Source of the DNA: Clostridia bacterium
GTDB taxonomy: Bacteria > Bacillota > Clostridia > Oscillospirales > QAMX01
Reading direction: 5' to 3'
DNA: 9,561 nucleotides
Assembly (NCBI GenBank): GCA_017547975.1
Contig: JAFYNU010000170.1
Coordinates: 1-9,561, forward strand
Below are positions 1 through 5,329 of this stretch, in pieces. Position 1 is the stretch's first letter; each line of letters begins with the position of its first letter. The notes below the pieces were generated by a model. The model made no database searches and had not been told where the DNA came from. It saw only the letters and a list, made by a program, of their open reading frames with translations. The position numbers and the translations under genes were made by a program.

Positions 1-143
1 ACGTGGGCATCATCGGCGGCGCCGACGGTCCCACCGCCATCCTGGTTTCGGATGCGGTTTTTAAGGAGGAGCTTGCCAAGGCTCTGCTAATTCTTTTGAC
101 TGCCGCCGCCATCATCGGCCTTGTGAAAACGAGACGGAAATAG
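1..143 (+). CDS. C-terminal end of OadB-like protein (sodium-translocating decarboxylase beta-type), 5' end outside window
   Basis: Reading from base 3, 46 codons precede a TAG stop. The first residues are GIIGGADGPTAI, a hallmark of the beta subunit of sodium-pumping oxaloacetate/methylmalonyl-CoA decarboxylases (OadB family), which couple decarboxylation of a biotin-bound carboxyl group to Na+ export across the cytoplasmic membrane. After it come a short charged linker (KEELAK), one hydrophobic segment of about 15 residues and a basic tail (KTRRK). In a full-length OadB of about 430 residues the GGADGPT motif lies in the middle and some 200 more residues follow. Here only about 35 follow, so this is either a short OadB-like paralogue of the kind seen in Clostridia or a truncated gene. 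The 5' part is not visible, so the two cannot be told apart. It is convergent with the operon ending at 197. Confidence 0.7.
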   Translation, partial: VGIIGGADGPTAILVSDAVFKEELAKALLILLTAAAIIGLVKTRRK

Positions 144-163
144 CCGATCCCTCCCCCACACGA

Positions 164-192
164 AAAGCCCGCATCACCAGGATGCGGGCTTT
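164..192. terminator. Bidirectional rho-independent terminator between convergent genes
   Basis: A perfect 12-bp stem (AAAGCCCGCATC / GATGCGGGCTTT) with a 5-base loop. It is T-rich on both sides: CTTTCTGATT on the plus strand and CTTTTCG on the minus strand. It lies 20 bp after the OadB-like stop and 5 bp after the minus-strand operon's last stop codon, so it can end transcription from both directions. Confidence 0.85.
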
Positions 193-196
193 CTGA

Positions 197-910
197 TTAC
201 AGGATCCCGGCAAAATCTTCCATATTTACCAGTGTGGTGCAGTTGGGATGCAGCTTCAAAAGGGTCACCGGGCACCGGGTCGTGATCTCGTCCCCCAGGT
301 ACGCCGCCAGGGCTTCCCTCTTTTCGGCTCCGTCCGCCAGAAGCAGGATCTCCTTGCCCCGGAAGAGGTCACCGATGCCCATGGTGATACCGTGGGTAAC
401 GGGGCAGACGGTGTGGGTGAGCATTTCGTGGGTCCTGGTCTTTTCCGCCAGGGGGATCACGTGGGCACCCATGGCCATCGAATCGGCGGGCTCGTTCAGC
501 CCCAGGTGGCCGTTTTTGCCAATCCCCAAAATCACCAGATCGGGGGGCGGCAGACTCCGGTAGGCTTCCCGGAAGCGGGCGCATTCGGCCTCCCCATCTC
601 CGGCGGGGTCGAAATGCAGAAACTGCTCCTCCCGGATTCCCAGGGGCTCCAGAAGCTCGGTCCGCAGAAAGTATTCGCAGGTGGCCGGGTCGTCGGGTTC
701 AAGACCCATCCACTCGTCCAGCTTGACGAAGGTGACGCCCCTCAGGTCGGTCCCGGCTGTTTTCACCTTTTCCACAAAATAGCGGTAGGCAAAAAGCGGA
801 GAATGGCCGGTGGCAAGCACAATCACCGCCCTGGGGTTTTTCCCCACCGTTTGGCACAGGATGCGGGCGGCCAGGCGGCTCATGCTCTCATAATTTTCGC
901 AACGCGTCAT
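197..910 (-). CDS. agaI: Galactosamine/glucosamine-6-phosphate deaminase-isomerase, AgaI/NagB family
   Basis: A 237-residue cytoplasmic enzyme of the NagB/AgaI family, which converts an amino-sugar 6-phosphate to a keto-sugar 6-phosphate plus ammonia. Visible motifs are the phosphate loop LATGHSP (32-38), LDEW (64-67) holding the general base Asp, GIGKNGHLGLNEP (129-141) with catalytic His135 and Glu140, and KTRTHEML (157-164). The KNGHLGLNEP form, with Asn133 where E. coli NagB has Asp141, matches E. coli AgaI as I recall it, as do FVKLDEW and the RPVT/PVTHGIT stretch. I therefore prefer an AgaI-type call to classical NagB. Length is normal for AgaI (about 250). The ATG at 910 follows AAGGAGGACCC, an excellent ribosome binding site, 9 bp after the GH4 stop, so it is the last gene of the operon. 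The true substrate (GalN-6-P, GlcN-6-P or another) is not settled; in E. coli the physiological role of AgaI itself is disputed. Confidence 0.85.
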   Translation of the reverse strand: MTRCENYESMSRLAARILCQTVGKNPRAVIVLATGHSPLFAYRYFVEKVKTAGTDLRGVTFVKLDEWMGLEPDDPATCEYFLRTELLEPLGIREEQFLHFDPAGDGEAECARFREAYRSLPPPDLVILGIGKNGHLGLNEPADSMAMGAHVIPLAEKTRTHEMLTHTVCPVTHGITMGIGDLFRGKEILLLADGAEKREALAAYLGDEITTRCPVTLLKLHPNCTTLVNMEDFAGIL

Positions 911-919
911 GGGTCCTCC

Positions 920-2302
920 TTACCAATGGAGCTCCGGCAGGATTTCCTTTTCCCGTTCAACCATTTCGTCGATCAGGGCAACGGCGTTGTTGTAATTCGA
1001 AATGGTGGGGTCGAGAAGCATAGCCTGCAGAAGCTTGTTTTTGGAGCCTTCCACGTAGGCCTCAATCACCAGCTGATGAATGGCGCCCTGCTGGTTGATC
1101 ATGGCGGTGATGGCAGGGGGCAGGGGGTCTACCCGGATGGGATGGATGCCCTCTCCATCCACCATGCAGGGGCCTTCCACGCACATATCCTGCATGATGC
1201 CCGGAATCTGTCCCTTATTGAGTCGGTTCAGGGAGGGGATATAGCGATTCAGGTCAAAGGCAATGGCTTCGATGATGGGGATACCGTATTCGGCCGATTG
1301 GGTCAACCCTTCCTCTCCGATGACGAACTGGTTCTTGTATTCCTCCTCCTTGTCGGGGTCCACCGCCGAAAAGGGGATACCGGTGGGATTGGAGGTAAAG
1401 TCATAGACGAAGCGGGGATGCTTCTTGGTTTCCCAGGGTTTTTCGGCCACCGGGTCAAAGAAATACTGGATCTTACTGCTGGCCAGGAATGCGTCGCTCC
1501 AGGCAATGTATTCCCCGATGTGGTTGGTGCCGGGGTAGGGGTACAGGCCGTAGGTGCGAAGCATCATGCGGGAAAGACCCACCTCGTCCCATTTGGCCAG
1601 CCAATGGCACTCCTTTTCTTTCTCCCGGAGCAGGGGATAGAGATCCTCCCCGGTTTCCTTATCCTTCACACCGGTCATCCAGCCAAAGTGGTTCAGACCG
1701 TACCCGGTGATTTCCAAGCTTTCGGGATCCCGTTCCAGAATCTCTGCGATCTGTTCCACCCCCATGTCAAAGCCGTGGCAAACACCCACTGCCTTGATTT
1801 TGGTAAGCTTGGACACCGCCTCCACCAGCTTTGCCTCGGGGTTGGTGTAGTTGATGAGCCAGGCATCGGGGCAAAGGACCTCCATGCGCCGGGCAATATG
1901 CAGGGTGGGGCCGATGTTGCGCAGGGTGTGGAACATGCCCCCGGGACCGCCGTTTTCGCCGTAGACCTGGCGGAAGCCGTAGCGTCTGGGAATGTGGAAG
2001 TCCATGGACCAATAGTGATAACGGTCCACCTCGATGGCGGTGATGACGAAGTCCGCTCCGGTGAGGGCCTTGTCCAGGTCGGTGGTGGCATCCAAGATCA
2101 GTTCCCGACCCGAAAGGGCCACCGCCTTCCTGGCAAACTCGTGGCTTACCTCCAGGGCGTGGGCATCAATATCCATCAGGCACACTTCCAGGGGCAGGGA
2201 ATTGATCAAGTCGGAAAGCAGGATATCCTGCAGCGTCACCGGGCAGAAGCAGCAGCTTCCCGCCCCGATCATGACGATTTTGAGTTTTTTGTAACCTTTC
2301 AT
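920..2302 (-). CDS. GH4 family NAD/Mn-dependent alpha-glycosidase, possibly uronidase-type
   Basis: A 460-residue intracellular glycoside hydrolase of family 4, which cleaves by NAD+-dependent oxidation at C3, elimination and re-addition of water, using a divalent metal. Motifs in order: N-terminal Rossmann GAGS (13-16), INYTNPEA (150-157), CHGF (175-178) with metal-ligand Cys175, GLNHFGW (202-208) with metal-ligand His205, and HIGEYIAW (261-268). The residues after Cys-His distinguish GH4 groups. CHS occurs in MelA-type alpha-galactosidases and CN(V/I)P in phospho-glycosidases; CHG has been linked to alpha-glucuronidases, so an acidic alpha-glycoside is a possible substrate, at low certainty. 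The absence of a CN(V/I)P motif argues against a PTS-imported phosphorylated substrate. The ATG at 2302 overlaps the upstream kinase stop as ATGA, with AAAGGGA ahead of it, indicating translational coupling. An open frame runs further upstream but lacks family similarity and lies over the kinase gene. Confidence 0.9.
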   Translation of the reverse strand: MKGYKKLKIVMIGAGSCCFCPVTLQDILLSDLINSLPLEVCLMDIDAHALEVSHEFARKAVALSGRELILDATTDLDKALTGADFVITAIEVDRYHYWSMDFHIPRRYGFRQVYGENGGPGGMFHTLRNIGPTLHIARRMEVLCPDAWLINYTNPEAKLVEAVSKLTKIKAVGVCHGFDMGVEQIAEILERDPESLEITGYGLNHFGWMTGVKDKETGEDLYPLLREKEKECHWLAKWDEVGLSRMMLRTYGLYPYPGTNHIGEYIAWSDAFLASSKIQYFFDPVAEKPWETKKHPRFVYDFTSNPTGIPFSAVDPDKEEEYKNQFVIGEEGLTQSAEYGIPIIEAIAFDLNRYIPSLNRLNKGQIPGIMQDMCVEGPCMVDGEGIHPIRVDPLPPAITAMINQQGAIHQLVIEAYVEGSKNKLLQAMLLDPTISNYNNAVALIDEMVEREKEILPELHW

Positions 2303-3489
2303 AGGGTCGTTCCCTTTCTTTTTTTCTTTTTCCATGGTAACATGCAAACCCCAAGCAGGGCTGCATTGGGCACGTCGCTCTCCGGCAAAATCCGGGAAAG
2401 GCCGGTAAAATCCTCCTGGTTTTCGTCTTCTCCCGAAAGGGCATCCTGCAGCAGGGGGAAATAGGCTTTTCCAAAGCCCCCTGCCAAAATCAGAACCTCC
2501 GGCTTGAAAATTACCCGCAGGGTCCAGATGCCGTTTTGAAAATCCCGCAGAATTTCGGCCAGGACTTCCTTCGCCGCCGGCTCGGATGCCCGGGCGGCCG
2601 TCAACAATTCCCCAAAACCGGGGTAGCCCGCCGCCCTTGCCCTGTCGTTGCAGGCAGAACCGGAACACAGGCTTTCAAAACAGCCCACCTTGCCGCAATA
2701 GCACCGGGACCCCCGGCTCGCCGCAATTACGTGCCCCATTTCAGGGTGATAGCGTCCGCTGCGGTAGATATCGTCCCCATTCCAATAGGCTACACCGATT
2801 CCTGTGCCAAAGGTCAGCATCAAAACCCGCTTGTTTCCAAGCCCCCGGCTGAACACCTCACCCAGCAGGGCTCCGTTGGCATCGTTGTCCAGTTTCACCG
2901 GGAGACCGGTTTTTTCGGCAAGCAGACCTGCTAGGGGAAGTCCCTCCCACCCGGGCAGGGTGTAGGGGTTTTCCACCGTTCCCCGCTCGGTATCCAACGG
3001 TCCGGCACAAAAAACGCCCACACCAAGCAGACTTTTCAGGTCCACCCCAGCTTTTTGGCAAAGTTCATCCAGTTTTTTCGCAATGATATCCACCGTGTCT
3101 TCTCCGCTCCGGCCGGTCACGTCGGTGGGGAAACTCTCTTCCTTAAGAACTCTTCCGGTTTCGGTCAGAAGTCCCACCTGGATCTTGGTTCCCCCAATAT
3201 CCACCGCCCCAAGCAGGGAACCATTGTCCTCCCTCCCGGCGGGACTCTCCCATCCCGACAGGGAACCCGGCAAAATAGCAGGGGAATTGTCGGCCACCGC
3301 CTTATCCCCCAAAAGAACCGCCGCCGTGGTATGCAGTGCTTCCGCAAGCTCCGGCAGCAGGGCGGCATCGGGCACAGAAAGGCCCTTTTCCCATTTGGAG
3401 ATGGTCTGCCGTACCACGTGAAGCCGATCCGCCAGTTCTCCCTGGGTAATACCCAAAGCAGTTCGCAGTGCAATGATATTCTCCCTCAG
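2299..3489 (-). CDS. ROK family sugar kinase with N-terminal XRE-type HTH DNA-binding domain
   Basis: About 396 residues counted from a CTG at 3489. Residues 3-58 form a Cro/CI (XRE)-type helix-turn-helix: ENIIALRTALGITQ, then ELADRLHVVRQTISKWEKG. A linker of about 35 residues leads to a complete ROK domain. That domain has the ATP loop DIGGTK (97-102), LDNDANGA (200-207) with catalytic Asp203, TFGTGIG (226-232), and the ROK zinc site EMGH plus CYCGKVGC (His253, Cys263, Cys265, Cys270). All catalytic and zinc residues are intact, so it should phosphorylate a hexose or hexosamine in the cytoplasm. It heads the operon with the GH4 and AgaI-like genes and could both supply their sugar phosphate and autoregulate the promoter at 3530-3558. 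The start is unusual. The first ATG/GTG/TTG codon in frame is TTG at 3456, which would cut off helix 1 and has no good ribosome site. GAGGTGA at 3499-3505 sits 6 bases before an ATA (3492) and 9 before a CTG (3489). Confidence 0.85.
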   Translation of the reverse strand: MRENIIALRTALGITQGELADRLHVVRQTISKWEKGLSVPDAALLPELAEALHTTAAVLLGDKAVADNSPAILPGSLSGWESPAGREDNGSLLGAVDIGGTKIQVGLLTETGRVLKEESFPTDVTGRSGEDTVDIIAKKLDELCQKAGVDLKSLLGVGVFCAGPLDTERGTVENPYTLPGWEGLPLAGLLAEKTGLPVKLDNDANGALLGEVFSRGLGNKRVLMLTFGTGIGVAYWNGDDIYRSGRYHPEMGHVIAASRGSRCYCGKVGCFESLCSGSACNDRARAAGYPGFGELLTAARASEPAAKEVLAEILRDFQNGIWTLRVIFKPEVLILAGGFGKAYFPLLQDALSGEDENQEDFTGLSRILPESDVPNAALLGVCMLPWKKKKRKGTTL

Positions 3490-3498
3490 TATGGTTTC

Positions 3499-3505
3499 TC
3501 ACCTC
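3499..3505 (-). promoter_or_regulatory. Ribosome binding site GAGGTGA fixing a non-AUG start of the XRE-ROK gene
   Basis: GAGGTGA on the minus strand matches the anti-Shine-Dalgarno well. Six bases downstream is ATA (3492-3490) and nine downstream is CTG (3489-3487), both in frame with the complete HTH. The in-frame ATG at 3507-3505 partly overlaps this site and is followed by AGG and then TGA, so it cannot start the gene. The predicted mRNA start near 3523 leaves a leader of about 30 bases that just holds this site. Confidence 0.65.
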
Positions 3506-3529
3506 ATTCCCCTCAAAATTGTTTTTTTC

Positions 3530-3558
3530 ATTATACACGAAATCACTCCAACGCGCAA
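3530..3558 (-). promoter_or_regulatory. Sigma-A promoter of the ROK-GH4-agaI operon
   Basis: On the minus strand TTGCGC (3558-3553) is followed, after exactly 17 bp, by a perfect TATAAT (3535-3530). Transcription would begin near 3523, about 30 bases before the proposed translation start. No clear palindromic operator is visible, although an autoregulatory HTH site would be expected here. Confidence 0.75.
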
Positions 3559-3620
3559 GCAACGGGATATAACAAGTCCAGGCAAAAACGCAAACACCCA
3601 AAAATAAGGGCCACCCCGAA

Positions 3621-3649
3621 GAGGCACACTCCGTAAGGAAGTGCGCCTC
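3621..3649. repeat. Imperfect hairpin flanking the intergenic hairpin array
   Basis: GAGGC-A-CACT (3621-3630) pairs with AGTG-C-GCCTC (3640-3649), with one A/C mismatch and a 9-base loop in which TCC/GGA can pair further. No T-run follows on either strand, so it does not look like a terminator. It abuts the modular array starting at 3651 and probably belongs to the same element. Confidence 0.6.
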
Positions 3650-3650
3650 A

Positions 3651-3751
3651 GTTATATTCGCCTATCGGCGAGTGATATTGCTTCGCAGTTATGTTTGGGC
3701 TTTGCCCAAGTGATATTTGCTTCGCAAGTTTTAGAGCGAATATAATATAAC
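3651..3751. repeat. Modular hairpin array with GTKATRT spacers and terminal inverted repeat
   Basis: The 340 bp between 3506 and 3845 hold no credible gene. After the operon promoter, the core is four units of 'heptamer plus small hairpin': GTTATAT + TCGCC-tatc-GGCGA (3651-3671); GTGATAT + TGC-ttc-GCA (3672-3687); GTTATGT + TTGGGC-ttt-GCCCAA (3688-3709); and GTGATAT + TTGC-ttc-GCAA (3710-3727). The block ends with GCGAATATAATATAAC, whose last seven bases are the reverse complement of the first heptamer. Its GCGAATATAA pairs with TTATATTCGC at 3652-3661, so the whole block can fold as a multibranched structure. Further small hairpins follow at 3753-3768 (AAAACC/GGTTTT) and 3817-3829 (AAGGG/CCCTT). 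This looks like a dispersed palindromic intergenic repeat of the REP or miniature-element type. I cannot assign it to a named family. Confidence 0.7.
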
Positions 3752-3783
3752 GAAAACCGTCAGGTTTTATATGAAAAGAAAAG

Positions 3784-3816
3784 TTGGGAGATACTTCTTT
3801 ACGAAGTATCTCCCAA
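3784..3816 (-). terminator. Probable rho-independent terminator of the membrane-protein gene
   Basis: A perfect 14-bp stem (TTGGGAGATACTTC / GAAGTATCTCCCAA) with a 5-base loop. On the minus strand it is followed by CTTTTCTTTTC. It lies about 30 bp beyond the stop of the gene ending at 3846. On the plus strand the next bases are AAGGGCG, so termination is expected only on the minus strand. It could also be an outer part of the neighbouring hairpin element. Confidence 0.6.
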
Positions 3817-3845
3817 AAGGGCGTCCCTTATTCATTCTTTTGTCG

Positions 3846-4190
3846 TCAGATCAGGAAGGCGTTGGCGATTCCAAGCACCAGCCCCGCGGCGGCCAGGATA
3901 CGAGCCGCCAGGAACTTTTTGGGATCATCCTTCGCCGCCAGGGCAAGGACTCCGCCACCAATCCCCATCAGGATGAAGAGGATACCGGCGGCAAACTGAC
4001 CGTCAAAGCCGAAATTCAGGAAGCTTGGCAGGTAGCTTACTCCAAGCCCCAGGGATACCAGAACCGTAAGCCCCAGAGAGATCTTTTGCACCAGGGGGTT
4101 CTTTACCACAAACATCAATACCACCGAAAGGAGCGAGAAGGCGGCCACTGCCAGGAATACGATTACCAGGAGATCCAGAAAGTTTAACAT
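3846..4190 (-). CDS. Small four-helix integral membrane protein of unknown function
   Basis: A 114-residue protein I do not recognise. Four hydrophobic segments are clear: about 5-29, 34-54, 65-86 and 93-113, joined by short loops, with the charged loop KDDPKK (87-92) between the third and fourth. There is no signal cleavage site, no catalytic motif and no conserved Cys/His cluster. The N-terminus MLNFLDLL runs straight into the first helix. The ATG at 4190 is preceded by AGGAA eight bases upstream. The gene follows the histidine kinase in the same direction after 116 bp, and that gap carries a plausible promoter and three TTCTGAAG repeats. It may therefore be a target of, or an accessory to, the two-component system, for example in the cell-envelope stress or antimicrobial-peptide responses such systems often control. 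This link is inference only. Confidence 0.75.
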   Translation of the reverse strand: MLNFLDLLVIVFLAVAAFSLLSVVLMFVVKNPLVQKISLGLTVLVSLGLGVSYLPSFLNFGFDGQFAAGILFILMGIGGGVLALAAKDDPKKFLAARILAAAGLVLGIANAFLI

Positions 4191-4244
4191 TGTTTTTTCC
4201 TCACATTCTTTTTGTTTTTGTTGGGTCTTTGCTTTTGTGAGTAT

Positions 4245-4250
4245 ATAATA
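4245..4250 (-). promoter_or_regulatory. -10 box (TATTAT) of the membrane-protein gene, with no good -35
   Basis: TATTAT on the minus strand matches 5 of 6 consensus bases. The bases 17 bp upstream (around 4268-4273, GAGGTT on the minus strand) resemble a -35 poorly. A weak -35 next to repeated sites is typical of an activator-dependent promoter. The leader to the ATG at 4190 would be about 45-50 bases. Confidence 0.45.
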
Positions 4251-4258
4251 CCATTTCT

Positions 4259-4299
4259 TTCTGAAGAAACCTCACAGCTTTTTCTGAAGAATTCTGAAG
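4259..4299. promoter_or_regulatory. Three direct repeats TTCTGAAG, candidate response-regulator binding site
   Basis: Exact copies of TTCTGAAG occur at 4259-4266, 4282-4289 and 4292-4299 (CTTCAGAA on the minus strand). The last two are offset by 10 bp, one helical turn, as expected for tandem half-sites of OmpR/PhoB-family regulators. An OmpR-family regulator is encoded at 5322-6017. The repeats lie after the kinase stop and upstream of the -10 box at 4245-4250. Confidence 0.5.
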
Positions 4300-4306
4300 T
4301 TTTTCC

Positions 4307-5329
4307 CTAAAATTCCGAAAGAGTAATGGAAATGACAAACCGTTCTTCGTCCTTCCGGATTTCCGCCCGGCCGCCATAGTTGTGGGCCACCCGGCGAATG
4401 CTGGTAATGCCCATTTGGAAGCTTTCGGGCTTTGCTTCGGCCCTCCGGACGGCGTTTTCCTGGGTAATGACGATTCCCTCCCCGGTCTTTTCCACCCGCA
4501 AGGTCACGGGGTGATCCGGGTGGGCGTATTTTTGCACGTTGGTGATCAGATTATCCAACACCCGGCGAAGCTCCCCGGGGTCAAAGCCTCCGGCAAAGGG
4601 GGGAAGTCCCGAAAGATCGGTCTCCACCGAAAAATCCCCCTCCAATACCTCCTCAAATTCCATGGCAAGCTGCAGGAAAAGAAGCCTGGCATCGGGAAAT
4701 TCCTCCGGGGTGCGCTTTCCCCCATCCAGCAAAACGTCGGTGAGCTCCTTGATGCGCTCCGCCTTTTCCCGGATGAGAGCCGCCTGTCCCCGGGCAGACT
4801 CGTCCAGCTCCTGCCGGCTCAAAAGCAGTTCGGAATAGGAAAGCACCGAGGTCAGGGGGGTACGGATGTCGTGGGACAGGGTGCGGATCAAGGTCTCCCT
4901 CTCTTCGTTCAGGGCCTTTTCCTTTTCCCGGACGGCATTTCGGGCGGCATTCATTGCGTTGATGGTCACCGCCAGGGTGGTCAATTCGTTATTCCCCCGC
5001 AGAGGAATCACCCAATCCCCCTGCCCCGCCTTCAGGCGGTCGATCCCCTGGGTAATGGTGCGGACGTAGGAGAGCCGGTTTCCCAAAAGAACCAGAAAGA
5101 GGGTCAGGAAGAACCCCACCGAAAAAAGCAGGCTCAAATTCAGCGCCCACCCCTGGGCACTGATGAGGGCATCCTCGCTCATGGAAATCGGTTGGGCATC
5201 GTACACCCGGTCCAGCAGGGCGTAAGCCCCAAATACCAACAGATCAAAAGCCGCCACCGCCGCCCCCAGGGAGATCCCCAGGGTGGCAAGGATCTGGCTT
5301 GACAGTTTTTTCCGTTTCGGTTCAGTCAA
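4307..5329 (-). CDS. Membrane-bound sensor histidine kinase
   Basis: A 340-residue HK of a two-component pair. Order of parts: short basic N-terminus, TM helix about 12-38, short extracytoplasmic loop of about 23 residues, TM helix about 62-83, HAMP-like linker about 84-136, and dimerisation/phosphoacceptor helix RTLSHDIRTPLTS with His153. An ATPase domain follows with the N-box LRRVLDNLITNVQKYA (Asn260, Asn264) and a late MGITSIRRVAHNYGG segment. The usual DxGxG G1 box is not recognisable; ITQENAV stands near its place, as in several Firmicutes kinases with a reduced lid. The tiny external loop suggests the signal is sensed within the membrane or through a partner. The start is TTG at 5329, overlapping the regulator's TGA by 8 bases, with GGGGAAGGGG upstream, so translation is coupled. 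No in-frame ATG gives a better start. The signal is unknown. Confidence 0.9.
   Translation of the reverse strand: MTEPKRKKLSSQILATLGISLGAAVAAFDLLVFGAYALLDRVYDAQPISMSEDALISAQGWALNLSLLFSVGFFLTLFLVLLGNRLSYVRTITQGIDRLKAGQGDWVIPLRGNNELTTLAVTINAMNAARNAVREKEKALNEERETLIRTLSHDIRTPLTSVLSYSELLLSRQELDESARGQAALIREKAERIKELTDVLLDGGKRTPEEFPDARLLFLQLAMEFEEVLEGDFSVETDLSGLPPFAGGFDPGELRRVLDNLITNVQKYAHPDHPVTLRVEKTGEGIVITQENAVRRAEAKPESFQMGITSIRRVAHNYGGRAEIRKDEERFVISITLSEF

Noticed and set aside
248..2464. 738-codon open frame on the plus strand opposite the GH4 and agaI genes
   Set aside because: It has no recognisable domain or ribosome binding site and lies antisense to two genes with full family motifs. Such long antisense frames are common in GC-rich genes with strong codon bias.
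2303..2668. Upstream extension of the GH4 reading frame
   Set aside because: The extra 122 codons overlap the ROK gene, have no GH4 similarity, and GH4 proteins begin just before the GAGS loop. The ATG at 2302 has the overlap and ribosome site expected of a coupled start.
3055..3636. 193-codon plus-strand frame across the start of the ROK gene and the operon promoter
   Set aside because: It runs antisense through the conserved HTH and DIGGTK region and into the repeat element, with no domain or ribosome site.
3651..3751. Possible CRISPR array
   Set aside because: The repeated part is only 7 bp, the intervening pieces are short self-complementary hairpins of 9-15 bp, and no cas gene is nearby.
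3771..4187. 138-codon plus-strand frame opposite the small membrane protein
   Set aside because: It is Gln/Lys/His-rich without motif and begins inside hairpin repeats. The minus-strand frame has four clean membrane helices and a proper ribosome site.
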